Below are positions 17,415-25,516 of a stretch of 37,959 nt of DNA, in pieces. The stretch lies in NCBI GenBank assembly GCA_964501335.1, contig CAZCTC010000075.1, positions 1 to 37,959 of the forward strand, given 5' to 3'. The stretch is from CAZCTC01 sp964501335. GTDB lineage: Bacteria; Chloroflexota; Anaerolineae; B4-G1; SLSP01. The stretch's first letter is position 1; each line of letters starts with the position of its first letter. A program made the position numbers and the translations under genes. The notes beneath the pieces were generated by a model. The model saw nothing but the letters and a program-made list of their open reading frames with translations. It was not told the DNA's origin and did not search any database.

Positions 17415-19127
17415 ATGTACGACCTGGTTTTTCTGCATGCTCCGAGTGTGTATGATTTCCGGAAACGGGCCACGCTTTGGGGGCCGATTTCCGATCTGGT
17501 TCCTTCCACGCCGGTTTTTGACATGTACCCCATCGGTTTTTCCACCATGATGGCCTATCTGGAACATTCAGGTTTCAATGTGCGGATTTTCAATTTTGCG
17601 GCACGGATGGTGCGATCGGAGCGGTTTGATGCTGAGGCGGCGCTGGCTTCCATCCATTCAAAGGCTTTTGCGATCGATCTGCACTGGTTGCCCCATGCGC
17701 AGGGCTCTTTGGAGCTGGCTCGCATGGTCAGAGCACATCATCCCGAGGCCCCGATTGTTTTTGGCGGCTATTCTGCGACCTATTTCCATGAGGAGCTGAT
17801 CCGGTTGCCGGTGGTGGATTATGTGCTGCGGGGAGATTCCGCGGAGGAGCCGTTGCGTCTGCTGATGGAGCATCTGGCGGATGGAACGCCGCCGGTGGAT
17901 GTGCCGAATCTGACCTGGAAAGAGCGCGACGGGACTGTGCATGTCAATTCGCAGACTTACATCCCGGAGAGCCTGGACCATTTGACGATGGATTATTACC
18001 CGATGGTGCGGTCTGTGGTGCGCGATCGGGACTTGTTGAACTATGTGCCGTTCAGCCATTGGATGGAATATCCGATTATGGCGGCTTTGACGGTGAAGGG
18101 GTGTACGCAGAGTTGTGTGATCTGTGGGGGCTCGGCGGCGGCGGGGCGGCAGATGACGGGGCGGACCCGGCCGGCCTATCGTTCGCCGGAGGTGTTGGCG
18201 ACGGATGTGCGAAAGATGGGGGCGTTGAGTCGGGCACCGGTCTTTTTGTTGGGCGATTTGCGGCAGGCGGGGATGGATTATGCCCGGCGCTTTTTCCGAG
18301 CGGTGCAGGGTTTCCGGGGAGCGGTGATTGTGGAGTTTTTCTGGCCGGTGGACCGGGCTTATATGGAAGAGCTGGCGGCGGCCCTGCCGGATTTCATTGT
18401 GGAGTTTTCGATCGAGTCGCAGGATCCCAAAGTGCGGCGGGCTTCGGGCAAGGGGTATACCAATGCGGGGATCGAGCGGACGGTTGAGGCGGCTCTGGCG
18501 GCCGGGGCGCGACGGTTCGATCTTTTCTTTATGATGGGGTTGTCTCAGCAGACGCCGGAGTCGGCGTTGGGAGCGGTGGATTATTCGCGCGAGCTGTTGC
18601 AGCGTTACGGCGACGGTCGGCTGATCCCGTTCACCTCGCCGCTGGCTCCGTTCCTCGATCCGGGGAGCCGGGCTTACGAGCAGCCGGAGCGTTTCGGCTA
18701 TCTGCGGCGGGCGGCGACGTTGGAGGATCATCGGCGGCTGTTGTTGCAGCCCAGCTGGAAGGATATCCTTTCTTATGAGACGAAGTGGATGAGCCGCGAT
18801 ACGCTGGCTGAGGTGACCTATGAGGCCGGGTTCCGATTGAACCGGTTGAAGCGGGAGGTCGGGCTGATCAGTGCGGCGAAGGCGGAGGAGACGGAGTCGC
18901 GGATCGGTGCGGCGCGGGAGCTGCTGCGGGAGATCGACCGGCTGGCGGCCCGCTTGGAGGGACCGTCTCTGGAGACGGCGATGTTGGGGTTGAAAGAGCG
19001 TGTGGATCGGGCTAATACGTCGACGGTTTGCGATAAGCAGGAGCTGGATGTGCCGGTGGGGCCGGTGCCGTTCTGGATTTTGAATCTGGCCCGGGTGGGG
19101 TTGCCGGGGTTAATCGGCAAAGTGTAG
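17415..19127 (+). CDS. B12-binding / radical SAM protein
   Basis: The protein has 570 aa. AGGAGG lies six bases before ATG 17415. The N-terminal part (about 1-150) fits a cobalamin-binding Rossmann domain, with PIGFSTMMAYLEHSG, AIDLHWLPHAQG and IVFGGYSATYF. The radical SAM cluster motif is C230-x3-C234-x2-C237 in VKGCTQSCVICGG, followed by a barrel with VEFSIESQDPKVRR. The C-terminal 110 residues are helical and Arg/Glu-rich. The layout matches the B12-binding/radical SAM families of unknown substrate. It would use a 4Fe-4S cluster and S-adenosylmethionine for a radical methylation or rearrangement. It stands alone between 139-bp direct repeats, with no precursor peptide or partner gene visible beside it. 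Confidence 0.85.
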   Translation: MYDLVFLHAPSVYDFRKRATLWGPISDLVPSTPVFDMYPIGFSTMMAYLEHSGFNVRIFNFAARMVRSERFDAEAALASIHSKAFAIDLHWLPHAQGSLELARMVRAHHPEAPIVFGGYSATYFHEELIRLPVVDYVLRGDSAEEPLRLLMEHLADGTPPVDVPNLTWKERDGTVHVNSQTYIPESLDHLTMDYYPMVRSVVRDRDLLNYVPFSHWMEYPIMAALTVKGCTQSCVICGGSAAAGRQMTGRTRPAYRSPEVLATDVRKMGALSRAPVFLLGDLRQAGMDYARRFFRAVQGFRGAVIVEFFWPVDRAYMEELAAALPDFIVEFSIESQDPKVRRASGKGYTNAGIERTVEAALAAGARRFDLFFMMGLSQQTPESALGAVDYSRELLQRYGDGRLIPFTSPLAPFLDPGSRAYEQPERFGYLRRAATLEDHRRLLLQPSWKDILSYETKWMSRDTLAEVTYEAGFRLNRLKREVGLISAAKAEETESRIGAARELLREIDRLAARLEGPSLETAMLGLKERVDRANTSTVCDKQELDVPVGPVPFWILNLARVGLPGLIGKV

Positions 19128-19245
19128 TGTAGTTGTCCATATTTTCGATGGGTGCAGTCAGGGCTGTTTTTGCGTCCCGCGAAGGATTTTTTCCCGGGTA
19201 GATGCGACGCGCGGGATGCTACGCGAGGGAGAGAGTTTTTTTGTT

Positions 19246-19283
19246 TATGTTTTGGCGCGCTTTCTGAAGCGCGCCAAAACATA
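19246..19283 (+). repeat. Dispersed hairpin element, copy 5
   Basis: A 17-bp perfect stem (19246-19262 with 19267-19283) has loop TCTG. The 5' module GCGTCCCGCG ... CGCGGGATGC (about 19170-19219) can itself pair over 10 bp with one G-T wobble. AGCTTTTTTT follows. It could terminate the radical SAM gene. Confidence 0.85.
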
Positions 19284-19325
19284 GCTTTTTTTCGAGTTTT
19301 CCGGGTTAACTGCATGGGTGCTTTT

Positions 19326-19464
19326 TATTTAACCCAAGTTGCTACCTTTAAAAGACGTGCTTACTATTTAAGCTTTTTTGCATGCAAAGGTTTAGTAGAA
19401 AGTAGACGGTAGACAGTAGACAGCGGATTTCCAGTCCATTTGAGCCGGTAAGGCGAAGATTTTT
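19326..19464 (+). repeat. 139-bp direct repeat, right copy
   Basis: It is the partner of 17057-17195, 2269 bp away, with four substitutions. Confidence 0.9.
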
Positions 19465-19480
19465 GCTGTCTACTGTCTAC
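19409..19480. repeat. 16-bp inverted repeat of GTAGACA units
   Basis: GTAGACAGTAGACAGC at 19409-19424 and GCTGTCTACTGTCTAC at 19465-19480 are perfect inverted repeats with a 40-nt spacer. The left arm also exists in the 17057-17195 copy, the right arm only here. Confidence 0.8.
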
Positions 19481-19541
19481 TTGCTGCTGTCTACTTTTGG
19501 ACGGCATGCAGCGGATCTTGAATCATGGGCTGGATTTATCG

Positions 19542-19563
19542 AGGTGGTAACTTGAATTATTTA
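19542..19563 (-). repeat. Right end of the imperfect inverted repeat around the radical SAM locus
   Basis: It is the partner of 17018-17039. It overlaps the last few bases of the methyltransferase gene, whose stop codon is 19559-19557. Confidence 0.4.
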
Positions 19564-20480
19564 AGTTTTAATAAACCCTTGATGCGGTCCATGAAGGAGG
19601 CGGAGGGGGTTGGTTCGGAGGTTGGGGTGGCCTCGAGGATGGGCGAGGGGGGATTTTTGAAATAGGGATCCAGCCGTTGGCGGACCGGGGAGGGAATAAT
19701 CCCGGGGCCCCGGGTATAGGAATCGTCGATGAAGGGGACCGGCGTTCCTTCGGCCGGGATTTCGGCTGCGGCGCGGGGTTTCTTTACCAGGAAGATGGCG
19801 GTGAGGGTGAACATTTTGTACATGTCATCTACCGTGGCCGGTTCGAAAACGAAGCTTTTTTCAGTGATGGCTTTTCCCGCGTAGTGTTCCGGGGTGAAAT
19901 CACAGCCGATTTTTTCCACGCCGTGGAGGTAGGGGGTGATTTCAGCAAAATAGCGGTTGATGGCGTGATGCCATTGTTTCGGGCTCCAGATGTTGACATG
20001 ATAGGGGTTGATGATATTGAGATATTCCAGCCGTTCGTCGGTAATGGGGGGGACGGCCAGGATCATCAATCCTGTGGGTTTAAGGAGGGTCCAGGCGGTG
20101 CGCATAAAAGCGTCGACGCCTTCCACATGTTCGAGCACATTGGAGGTGTAGATGACATCGAAGCTTTGGGGTTGGAATCCGGTGATTTCTTCAGCCGGCA
20201 TTTGGGAATAATTGAGGTTGGGATTTTTGAAATTTTCGCGGCTGAATTGAACGGCTTTGGGGCTGATTTCCACGCCGTGGACCGAGCGGGCGCCATGTTC
20301 CGCGAGGTAGGCCGAGCCGTAGCCGGCACCGGAGCCCACATCGAGTACATCGGCACCCTGACAGAATTGGGTGGCGAAGTCGTAGATAGCCAGGTGTCCG
20401 TAGAAGGTGCCGTCCTGACAGAGATGCGAGACGCGTTCGCCGTTGTCGAAAATATCCTCATGGGTCCAGTTTTTACTCAT
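19557..20480 (-). CDS. Class I SAM-dependent methyltransferase
   Basis: The protein has 307 aa. A GGAGG lies eight bases before ATG 20480, 14 nt after the TPR gene. Rossmann motif I is VLDVGSGAGYGSAYLAE (about residues 45-60), the acidic end of strand 2 is VHGVEIS, and FDVIYTSNVLEHVEG is the motif-IV region of UbiE/COQ5-like enzymes. The C-terminal 70 residues are Pro-rich and probably disordered, ending in a short basic helix (MDRIKGLLKLK). The substrate is unknown; such genes often methylate sugars or lipids near surface-polysaccharide genes. Here it follows a secreted hydrolase and a TPR protein. Confidence 0.85.
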   Translation of the reverse strand: MSKNWTHEDIFDNGERVSHLCQDGTFYGHLAIYDFATQFCQGADVLDVGSGAGYGSAYLAEHGARSVHGVEISPKAVQFSRENFKNPNLNYSQMPAEEITGFQPQSFDVIYTSNVLEHVEGVDAFMRTAWTLLKPTGLMILAVPPITDERLEYLNIINPYHVNIWSPKQWHHAINRYFAEITPYLHGVEKIGCDFTPEHYAGKAITEKSFVFEPATVDDMYKMFTLTAIFLVKKPRAAAEIPAEGTPVPFIDDSYTRGPGIIPSPVRQRLDPYFKNPPSPILEATPTSEPTPSASFMDRIKGLLKLK

Positions 20481-20494
20481 TTCTTTCCTCCAGG

Positions 20495-21844
20495 TTATTG
20501 AGTGTAATTCAGGTTTAGGGCGCGGGTGAATTCCGCTTCGGCATCGGCGCTACGACCGAGCTGTTCCAGCACATAGCCTCGCAACAGGTGAGCATAGGCC
20601 AGCGTGGGATCGAGGGTGAGGGCTTCGTCCAGGGCGAGCAGGGCGCTGGAGAGATCCCCTTCCTTGAACTGCGACCATCCCAACAGCATTTGGGCCTCGG
20701 CATCGTCGGGGGCCTGAAGGACAGCCTGTTGGGCGACTTCCAGGGGCCATTTTTGGAGTTGTAGATTGCGTTCCAGATAAAAACGCGCGATGCTTTTCAA
20801 GATTTCCGGGTCGTCTTGGGCCAGGAGGATGGCCTGGGTGGTCCAGCGTTCCGTGGCAGGATAATCAGATTTGAGAACGGCCAGCCCTATCAATCCCAGG
20901 CAGGGGGCCGGGTTTTTAGTGTCGAGTTGATGGGCCTTTTCCAGCGCGGATTGGGCGGCCGACAGTTGTCCCTGCCGGAGCTGATACATGCCCAACAGCA
21001 ACCAGGCTGCGGGGTCATTGGGGGCGAGGTCTGTGGCCCGCTGGAAATGGTCGAGAGGGGCTCCCCGTCGGCTTTGTTCGAGGGCTGCGCCGAGCCAGGT
21101 GTGGGCGGTTGCCGATTGCGGCAGGGCTGCGACGGCGCGTTGCAGGACACAGACTGCCAGATCCGGTTGTTGGCGGGCCAGGAGGTTCCGTCCGGCGCTG
21201 ACATCGCAATCCCCGGAAGAGGTACAGGTATAAAGGATGGTGCAGAGTTCGGGGGTTATCCGGCAAAGAGTCAGGCGGGCAGGATCGACATTCAGGGCCG
21301 GTTGCAACATGCTCCAGGTGAGGAGCGCCTGGGGATTTTGTGGGTCGGCGGTTTGCCAGCGATCGGCGGTTTGGGCAGCTTCGGCGCATTCACCGTGACG
21401 GAGGTGGGCCCGGGTCAGGAGTTGCAGGGTGGGCGTCTCTGTGGGATGGCTTTGCAGACGTGTCCGGGCCGCTTCTTTAAGCGTTGTCCATTGATCGGTG
21501 GCTCCCAGGAGTGTGAGCCGTTGAGATTCCAGTTCGGACGGGGCGGCGCCGCGCCGGAGGGCTTCATTCAGGGCGTTCAGGGCGTCGGCCGGACGGTTCC
21601 ATTCCTGGTAGAGATCGGCCAGATGCAGAGCGGGATAGGGATCGTTCGGCAGTTCACGCAGGGCGCGGCGATAGTCGGCTTCAGCGGCCAGCCGGTCGCC
21701 GGCCCGGGCCTTTTCCTGGGCCTGGATGAGGAGCCGGTTGGTCGTCAGGAGCGGGCCGGCCTGGGTCAAAAGGCCGAGCAGCAGGATCGACAGAAGTCCT
21801 GCCGCCAACCAGAATCCCAGACGCCGGGGCCAGTGGATTTTCAT
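20495..21844 (-). CDS. Membrane-anchored TPR protein
   Basis: The protein has 449 aa. One N-terminal TM segment (about 10-30, LGFWLAAGLLSILLLGLLTQ) acts as an uncleaved anchor. A long set of tetratricopeptide repeats follows, with clear units such as AEADYRRALRELPNDPYPALHLADLY and ALLALDEALTLDPTLAYAHLLRGYVLEQLGR. Two cysteine-rich turns (about 190-220, with LCRITPELCTILYTCTSSGDC) interrupt the array. It probably scaffolds other proteins outside or at the membrane. The start lies 2 nt after the stop of the GH39-like gene without a clear Shine-Dalgarno, so translational coupling is likely. Confidence 0.85.
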   Translation of the reverse strand: MKIHWPRRLGFWLAAGLLSILLLGLLTQAGPLLTTNRLLIQAQEKARAGDRLAAEADYRRALRELPNDPYPALHLADLYQEWNRPADALNALNEALRRGAAPSELESQRLTLLGATDQWTTLKEAARTRLQSHPTETPTLQLLTRAHLRHGECAEAAQTADRWQTADPQNPQALLTWSMLQPALNVDPARLTLCRITPELCTILYTCTSSGDCDVSAGRNLLARQQPDLAVCVLQRAVAALPQSATAHTWLGAALEQSRRGAPLDHFQRATDLAPNDPAAWLLLGMYQLRQGQLSAAQSALEKAHQLDTKNPAPCLGLIGLAVLKSDYPATERWTTQAILLAQDDPEILKSIARFYLERNLQLQKWPLEVAQQAVLQAPDDAEAQMLLGWSQFKEGDLSSALLALDEALTLDPTLAYAHLLRGYVLEQLGRSADAEAEFTRALNLNYTQ

Positions 21845-21846
21845 GG

Positions 21847-23868
21847 TTATTTTTTAAAGATCAACGGCAATAAGAGCCGGGTGTGGATGGGATGCAGGCC
21901 GATTTCCAGGGAGGTTTCCTGGATGCCGGTCCCGTAAGTGACGGTAAAGGGCGCATCGGCGAAGAGATAGCCGGGGGCCTCGACACGGAGAAAATTGTTC
22001 CCGGTTGTCGTCGTGGCGGTGAAATGGACCGTGGCCCCGTTCAGTTCGGCGATCTGATGGCGGTTGATGTCGAACCAGTGGTGGATGGCGTCGGGCAGTT
22101 CCGGTTCCTGGGCGTCGCGTTGACCGTTGAGATTGAGATCGCCGTACACGGCGGCCTGGAGGGCGACCTGACGGTTGCTTACCGGATAGATGATGCCGTC
22201 GGGTGTGGCGGGCCAGTTTTCCCAGTTGCCGGTTTTGTCCCGGGCGCGGGCGCGAAAATACCAGGGGCCGCTGCCGGGAAGGGTGCCGGTGAACGTGGCA
22301 GTGGCCAGGGTTTGGGGATAGCCGGCCCAGGCGGTCCAGGGGCCGGCAGGGCCGGCGGCCATCTGGATTTCTTCATACCAGTAGCCGGAAAGCGTATCCG
22401 TCACCTGCCAGCTCACCGAGACTGTGGAAGAGGTTACCGGGGCAAGGGGCACGCTGAGGGTTGAAGTGGGCAGTTCGGTGTCGATTTCCAGCAGCAGGAG
22501 GGGCGGCCCGCCGATGATAATGGCGTTGCCGGCGCCGTTGTTGGCGGTAGCGGGGGCCAGGGTGAGAGGCAGTTGACCCTGCGGCGCGGCGCGAACTTCG
22601 GCCTGACCGTCGAGGTTGATGACGGTGACAGTCGGCATGACGGCGCTGTGGGTGTAGGCGACGGTGGAGGTGATGCGATTCCAGATCAGTGTGACGCGGC
22701 CGTAGGGGGTGCCCCAATAAGTTACCCGGCCGGTGGTACTGCGGAAGGGGCCGGTAATCTGATTTTCGTGGCGGAGATAACGGGCGGCCAGTTGATAGGC
22801 GGTGTAGGCGGGACGCAGGCTGTGGTCGTCGCGGCTGAGGCCGAAGAATTCTCCCATGCCGGCGGCATCGTCATGCATGCGGAAGAAGAAGTAGCGTTCC
22901 ACGCCGGCAGCGCGGGCCAGGGCATAACTTTCCAGCGTAAAGGCGGCGGCTTCGGCGGGTGTGGCACTCCAGAGATAGGGCAGCCGGCCGTTTTCACCCC
23001 AGAGGGGGACGCCGGCTTCGGTGAGCCAGAGGGGGTGATAGCCGACGCGATCGGTGATGGTCTGGCGCATCTGGGCGGGGATTTCGTAGAGCGATTCGGC
23101 GGTGCTGTAGAGATGGAGGGACATCACATCGAAGTAGTAGTTGTAGGCGGCGGCGCCGGGGGCGTTTTTCAATTGATCGAGGACGGCGACATGGAATCCC
23201 GGGTTGAACCAGTAAGCCTGACCGCCGAAGAGGATGGTGGCCTGCGGGTCGGCGGCTTTGGCGGCGAGGTAGGCGACCTGCAGGAGCCGGGTGTAATTTT
23301 GGGAGGTGCCGTTCCAATAGCCGGGCATATCGGGTTCATTCCAGACTTCCCAGGTATGGACTCCGAGTTCTTTGTAATGGGAGACGACTTTGTAGACGTA
23401 TTGTCCCCAGTAATTTTCGGGGTTATCCCAGGCCAGGTTGAGATTGCGAGGGACTGCGGTAGCGGGGTCTCCGGCATTTTGCAGGGAGCGCGCCGGATAA
23501 CCGGGAGGCAAGACTGCCGGGGAAGTTTTTTGCACGCCGGAGATCGGTTCGCCGGCCCAGGTGGGCGTGGCCCAGAGAATTCCGACGATATTGAGTCCAT
23601 AGGTACGGTCCTGGGCTACGACAGAGTCATGAGGGCCGAAGGTAAAGGTGCCGCGTTGGGCTTCAATGACGTCCCAGCGGAAGTCGAAACGGTCCCAGCG
23701 GGAGCCGGCTTCGGCCGCCAGGCGGTTCCAGGTGGTATCGTAATAGGAAAAGCAGGTGCCCATTCTGCCGTCGGTTTCGGTTACCGGGGGCAGGGGACCG
23801 GCCAGGACCGGGGTGACCGGTAAGAATGTCAACAGCAGGGCTATGACCAGGGGGAGCTTCCCATGCAT
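21847..23868 (-). CDS. Secreted GH39-like glycoside hydrolase (clan A)
   Basis: The protein has 673 aa. A signal peptide covers residues 1-23 (MHGKLPLVIALLLTFLPVTP, then VLA). The barrel (about 35-370) has RWDRFDFRWDVIEAQRGTF, HTWEVWNEPDMPGYW with Glu178 as acid/base in the N-E-P motif, and LWLTEAGVP with Glu284 as nucleophile, the two-glutamate pattern of clan GH-A. A fibronectin/Ig-like domain follows (about 470-575), then a GDLNLNGQRDAQEPEL stretch resembling SdrD/SpaA-type B domains. The end LLLPLIFKK matches the tail of the 164-3910 protein in style. The substrate is unknown; GH39 includes beta-xylosidases and iduronidases, but GH5/GH-A neighbours are possible. It is first in an operon with the TPR and methyltransferase genes. 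Confidence 0.75.
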   Translation of the reverse strand: MHGKLPLVIALLLTFLPVTPVLAGPLPPVTETDGRMGTCFSYYDTTWNRLAAEAGSRWDRFDFRWDVIEAQRGTFTFGPHDSVVAQDRTYGLNIVGILWATPTWAGEPISGVQKTSPAVLPPGYPARSLQNAGDPATAVPRNLNLAWDNPENYWGQYVYKVVSHYKELGVHTWEVWNEPDMPGYWNGTSQNYTRLLQVAYLAAKAADPQATILFGGQAYWFNPGFHVAVLDQLKNAPGAAAYNYYFDVMSLHLYSTAESLYEIPAQMRQTITDRVGYHPLWLTEAGVPLWGENGRLPYLWSATPAEAAAFTLESYALARAAGVERYFFFRMHDDAAGMGEFFGLSRDDHSLRPAYTAYQLAARYLRHENQITGPFRSTTGRVTYWGTPYGRVTLIWNRITSTVAYTHSAVMPTVTVINLDGQAEVRAAPQGQLPLTLAPATANNGAGNAIIIGGPPLLLLEIDTELPTSTLSVPLAPVTSSTVSVSWQVTDTLSGYWYEEIQMAAGPAGPWTAWAGYPQTLATATFTGTLPGSGPWYFRARARDKTGNWENWPATPDGIIYPVSNRQVALQAAVYGDLNLNGQRDAQEPELPDAIHHWFDINRHQIAELNGATVHFTATTTTGNNFLRVEAPGYLFADAPFTVTYGTGIQETSLEIGLHPIHTRLLLPLIFKK

Positions 23869-23975
23869 CGGCGATTGAGACTCCTGATTGTTTTGAGTTT
23901 ATGCGGAGGTATTCTACCACAGAGATCCCATGTCTGAAAGGCGCCGTGAACGTGAAACGTAAAATGGAAAAGTCG

Positions 23976-24009
23976 TGTTTGCGGCGGCTTTCTGAAGCCG
24001 CCGCAAACA
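23976..24009 (-). repeat. Dispersed hairpin element, copy 6
   Basis: A 15-bp perfect stem (23976-23990 with 23995-24009) has loop TCTG on +. The inner stem is GCGGCGGCTT/AAGCCGCCGC, the most divergent core of the set. The flanks point to the minus strand (AAACAAAAAACTCTCG follows). Confidence 0.85.
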
Positions 24010-24067
24010 TAAACAAAAAACTCTCGATCTGTGCGGTTAGCCCGGAAAGGCGAGAGAAAAAAAGCCT

Positions 24068-24103
24068 GTGTTTTGGCGCGCATTCTTATGCGCGCCAAAA
24101 CAC
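24068..24103 (-). repeat. Dispersed hairpin element, copy 7
   Basis: A 16-bp perfect stem (24068-24083 with 24088-24103) has loop TCTT on +. The flanks point to the minus strand. The 3' module shared with copy 6 (CTGTGCGGTTAGCCCGGAAA) lies between them. Confidence 0.85.
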
Positions 24104-24185
24104 TAATAAAAAACTCTCTCTCCCGATCCAGCGCGTCGTATTTTACGGGGAAAGTGCTATTTTCAGGACAGAAGGTCATGCGGGG

Positions 24186-24266
24186 GGCGGCACCCCGAAG
24201 GATGAAAAAGAGAAGAGATTTCACCACAGAGGCGCAGAGATCACAGAGAAGAAGAGAGGAGATTTT
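24186..24266 (+). repeat. 81-bp CACAGAG-type repeat, copy 1
   Basis: GGCGGCACCCCGAAGGATGA followed by TTTCACCACAGAGGCGCAGA and GATCACAGAGAAGAAGAGAG matches 33441-33521 with only a few substitutions and no gap. Confidence 0.85.
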
Positions 24267-24369
24267 CTCTAAATTCTTCTCTGTGTCCTCCGTGTCTATT
24301 TGCAATATCTTCGATCTGTGGTGAGTCTTTTCTGGGCCTATTTTCAGGACAGGTTATGATGGAAATGAT

Positions 24370-25263
24370 TTATCGATTTTCGTTGTCAACTTCTTGCAGG
24401 AACTTTAGCACGATCTCGCTCATCCCTGCCGGATCTTGAATCCAGCCGTAAGGGTGCTGCGTTGCTGCCGGCGCCGGAACGAGTCGACCATCAGGCACTA
24501 ATTGCACCACTTGCTGCATAATTTTCGCCGCTTTGGGATTTTCCAGCTCGTCTTTGGGCGCCAATACCAGCAGGGGGCATTGGACGCGCCGGTAATAGTC
24601 TTCAAAGCGATAGTTGAAGTAATGTTTGAAATATCCTTCGCGGGCGGCTTTTTGCCAGCTCCGGGTATAGCCGGGGCCGTCAGTCTGTTGACAGGCGTCA
24701 TAGGTAAAGATCGCTTCGAATTGGGGATCCCACAGATTGTATTTTTCCAATAGTTGCCGCCGATTGGCGACAAATTCGGCGACGCTGTCAAAGATCGGAT
24801 CGGTAGCGTTGTGTATCTCTGTCAGCTGTTGCGCAACCATCTCATTGAACTCCGTTTCCGATTCTTCCCAACCTCCATACGGTCCATATTCGCTGTAAAA
24901 GGCCCCGTCACATACCAGGGATGCTGTCTGTTCGGGGTAATGGGCCGCCAGGCTGAGCCCGACTTCCGCTCCCATCGAGCAGCCCACGAGATGGACCGGG
25001 CCGGGTTGCAGTTGTTGGATTACATTTTGCACGTCGCCGGCCATATCGTCGATGTGATATCCGGTTGCCGGTTTGCTCGATCGGCCATGGCCGCGCAGAT
25101 CGAGGAGAATCAGGCGGTGTTTTTTTTGAAAAAAGGGGATCACACCCTGCCACATCATTAGATTTCCGCCGCCGTAATGCAGGAAAAGCACGGCTGATCC
25201 CGTTCCTTCATAATCCCGGATCTGGATTTCGATTCCATTGTTGACGATCTTTAGCTCTTTCAT
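24370..25263 (-). CDS. Alpha/beta-hydrolase
   Basis: The protein has 297 aa from ATG 25263, chosen for the AAAGGAACC upstream and because the family usually begins near MKELKIVNNGIE; the frame extends to 25308 without a better site. The fold motifs are clear: LFLHYGGGNLMMW (oxyanion hole), LLDLRGHGRSS, GCSMGAEVG with nucleophile Ser96, LVLAPKDELENP with the likely acid, and ATQHPYGW with His270. It is probably a soluble esterase, lactonase or C-C hydrolase. The substrate cannot be told. It is a single gene between repeat clusters. Confidence 0.88.
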   Translation of the reverse strand: MKELKIVNNGIEIQIRDYEGTGSAVLFLHYGGGNLMMWQGVIPFFQKKHRLILLDLRGHGRSSKPATGYHIDDMAGDVQNVIQQLQPGPVHLVGCSMGAEVGLSLAAHYPEQTASLVCDGAFYSEYGPYGGWEESETEFNEMVAQQLTEIHNATDPIFDSVAEFVANRRQLLEKYNLWDPQFEAIFTYDACQQTDGPGYTRSWQKAAREGYFKHYFNYRFEDYYRRVQCPLLVLAPKDELENPKAAKIMQQVVQLVPDGRLVPAPAATQHPYGWIQDPAGMSEIVLKFLQEVDNENR

Positions 25264-25363
25264 AATGTCTGGTTCCTTTTCTGCATAGACTTTTTTACCC
25301 ACCCGCAATAGATGCTTTCCAGGTAAAAATGACGCACGGGATGGGTGGAGAGTTATTTTGTTT

Positions 25364-25399
25364 GTATTTTCGTGCGCATAGGAATGCGCACGAAAATAC
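25364..25399 (+). repeat. Dispersed hairpin element, copy 8
   Basis: A 15-bp perfect stem (25364-25378 with 25385-25399) plus one T-A pair closes loop AGGA. The outer stem is GTATTTT. The flanks point to +, against the surrounding minus-strand genes. Confidence 0.85.
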
Positions 25400-25440
25400 G
25401 GGTTTTTTTGCCCTTGTTTTTCGGGCTAACCGCATAGGTG

Positions 25441-25513
25441 GTATTTTTTACCCCGCAACGGGCTCTTTCCCGGCTTGAAGCGACGCGCTGTGCGAAGCAG
25501 GGGGAGAGAGTTT
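25441..25513 (+). repeat. Element flank without hairpin
   Basis: CCCCGCAACGGGCTCTTTCC, then AAGCGACGCGCTGTGCGAAG and GGGGGAGAGAGTTTAG, matches the 5' module of copies 4 and 8 but ends at the stop of the adjacent leftward gene without a hairpin. Confidence 0.65.
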
Positions 25514-25516
25514 AGT

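Larger units (their letters stand above)
19128..19556. other. Repeat-filled gap after the radical SAM gene
   Basis: This 429-bp gap between convergent genes holds hairpin element copy 5, the right 139-bp direct repeat, a 16-bp GTAGACA inverted repeat and the right end of the imperfect inverted repeat. No gene was recognised. Confidence 0.8.
23869..24369. other. Intergenic repeat cluster
   Basis: This 501-bp gap holds hairpin copies 6 and 7 in tandem, an 81-bp CACAGAG-type repeat and its mirror-like continuation (CTTCTCTGTGTCCTCCGTGT). No gene was recognised. Confidence 0.8.
25264..25516. other. Intergenic region with one element and one relic
   Basis: The gap contains hairpin copy 8 with its flanks (about 25300-25440) and a second 5' module without hairpin (25441-25513) that runs up to the end of the transglutaminase-like gene. 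Confidence 0.75.
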
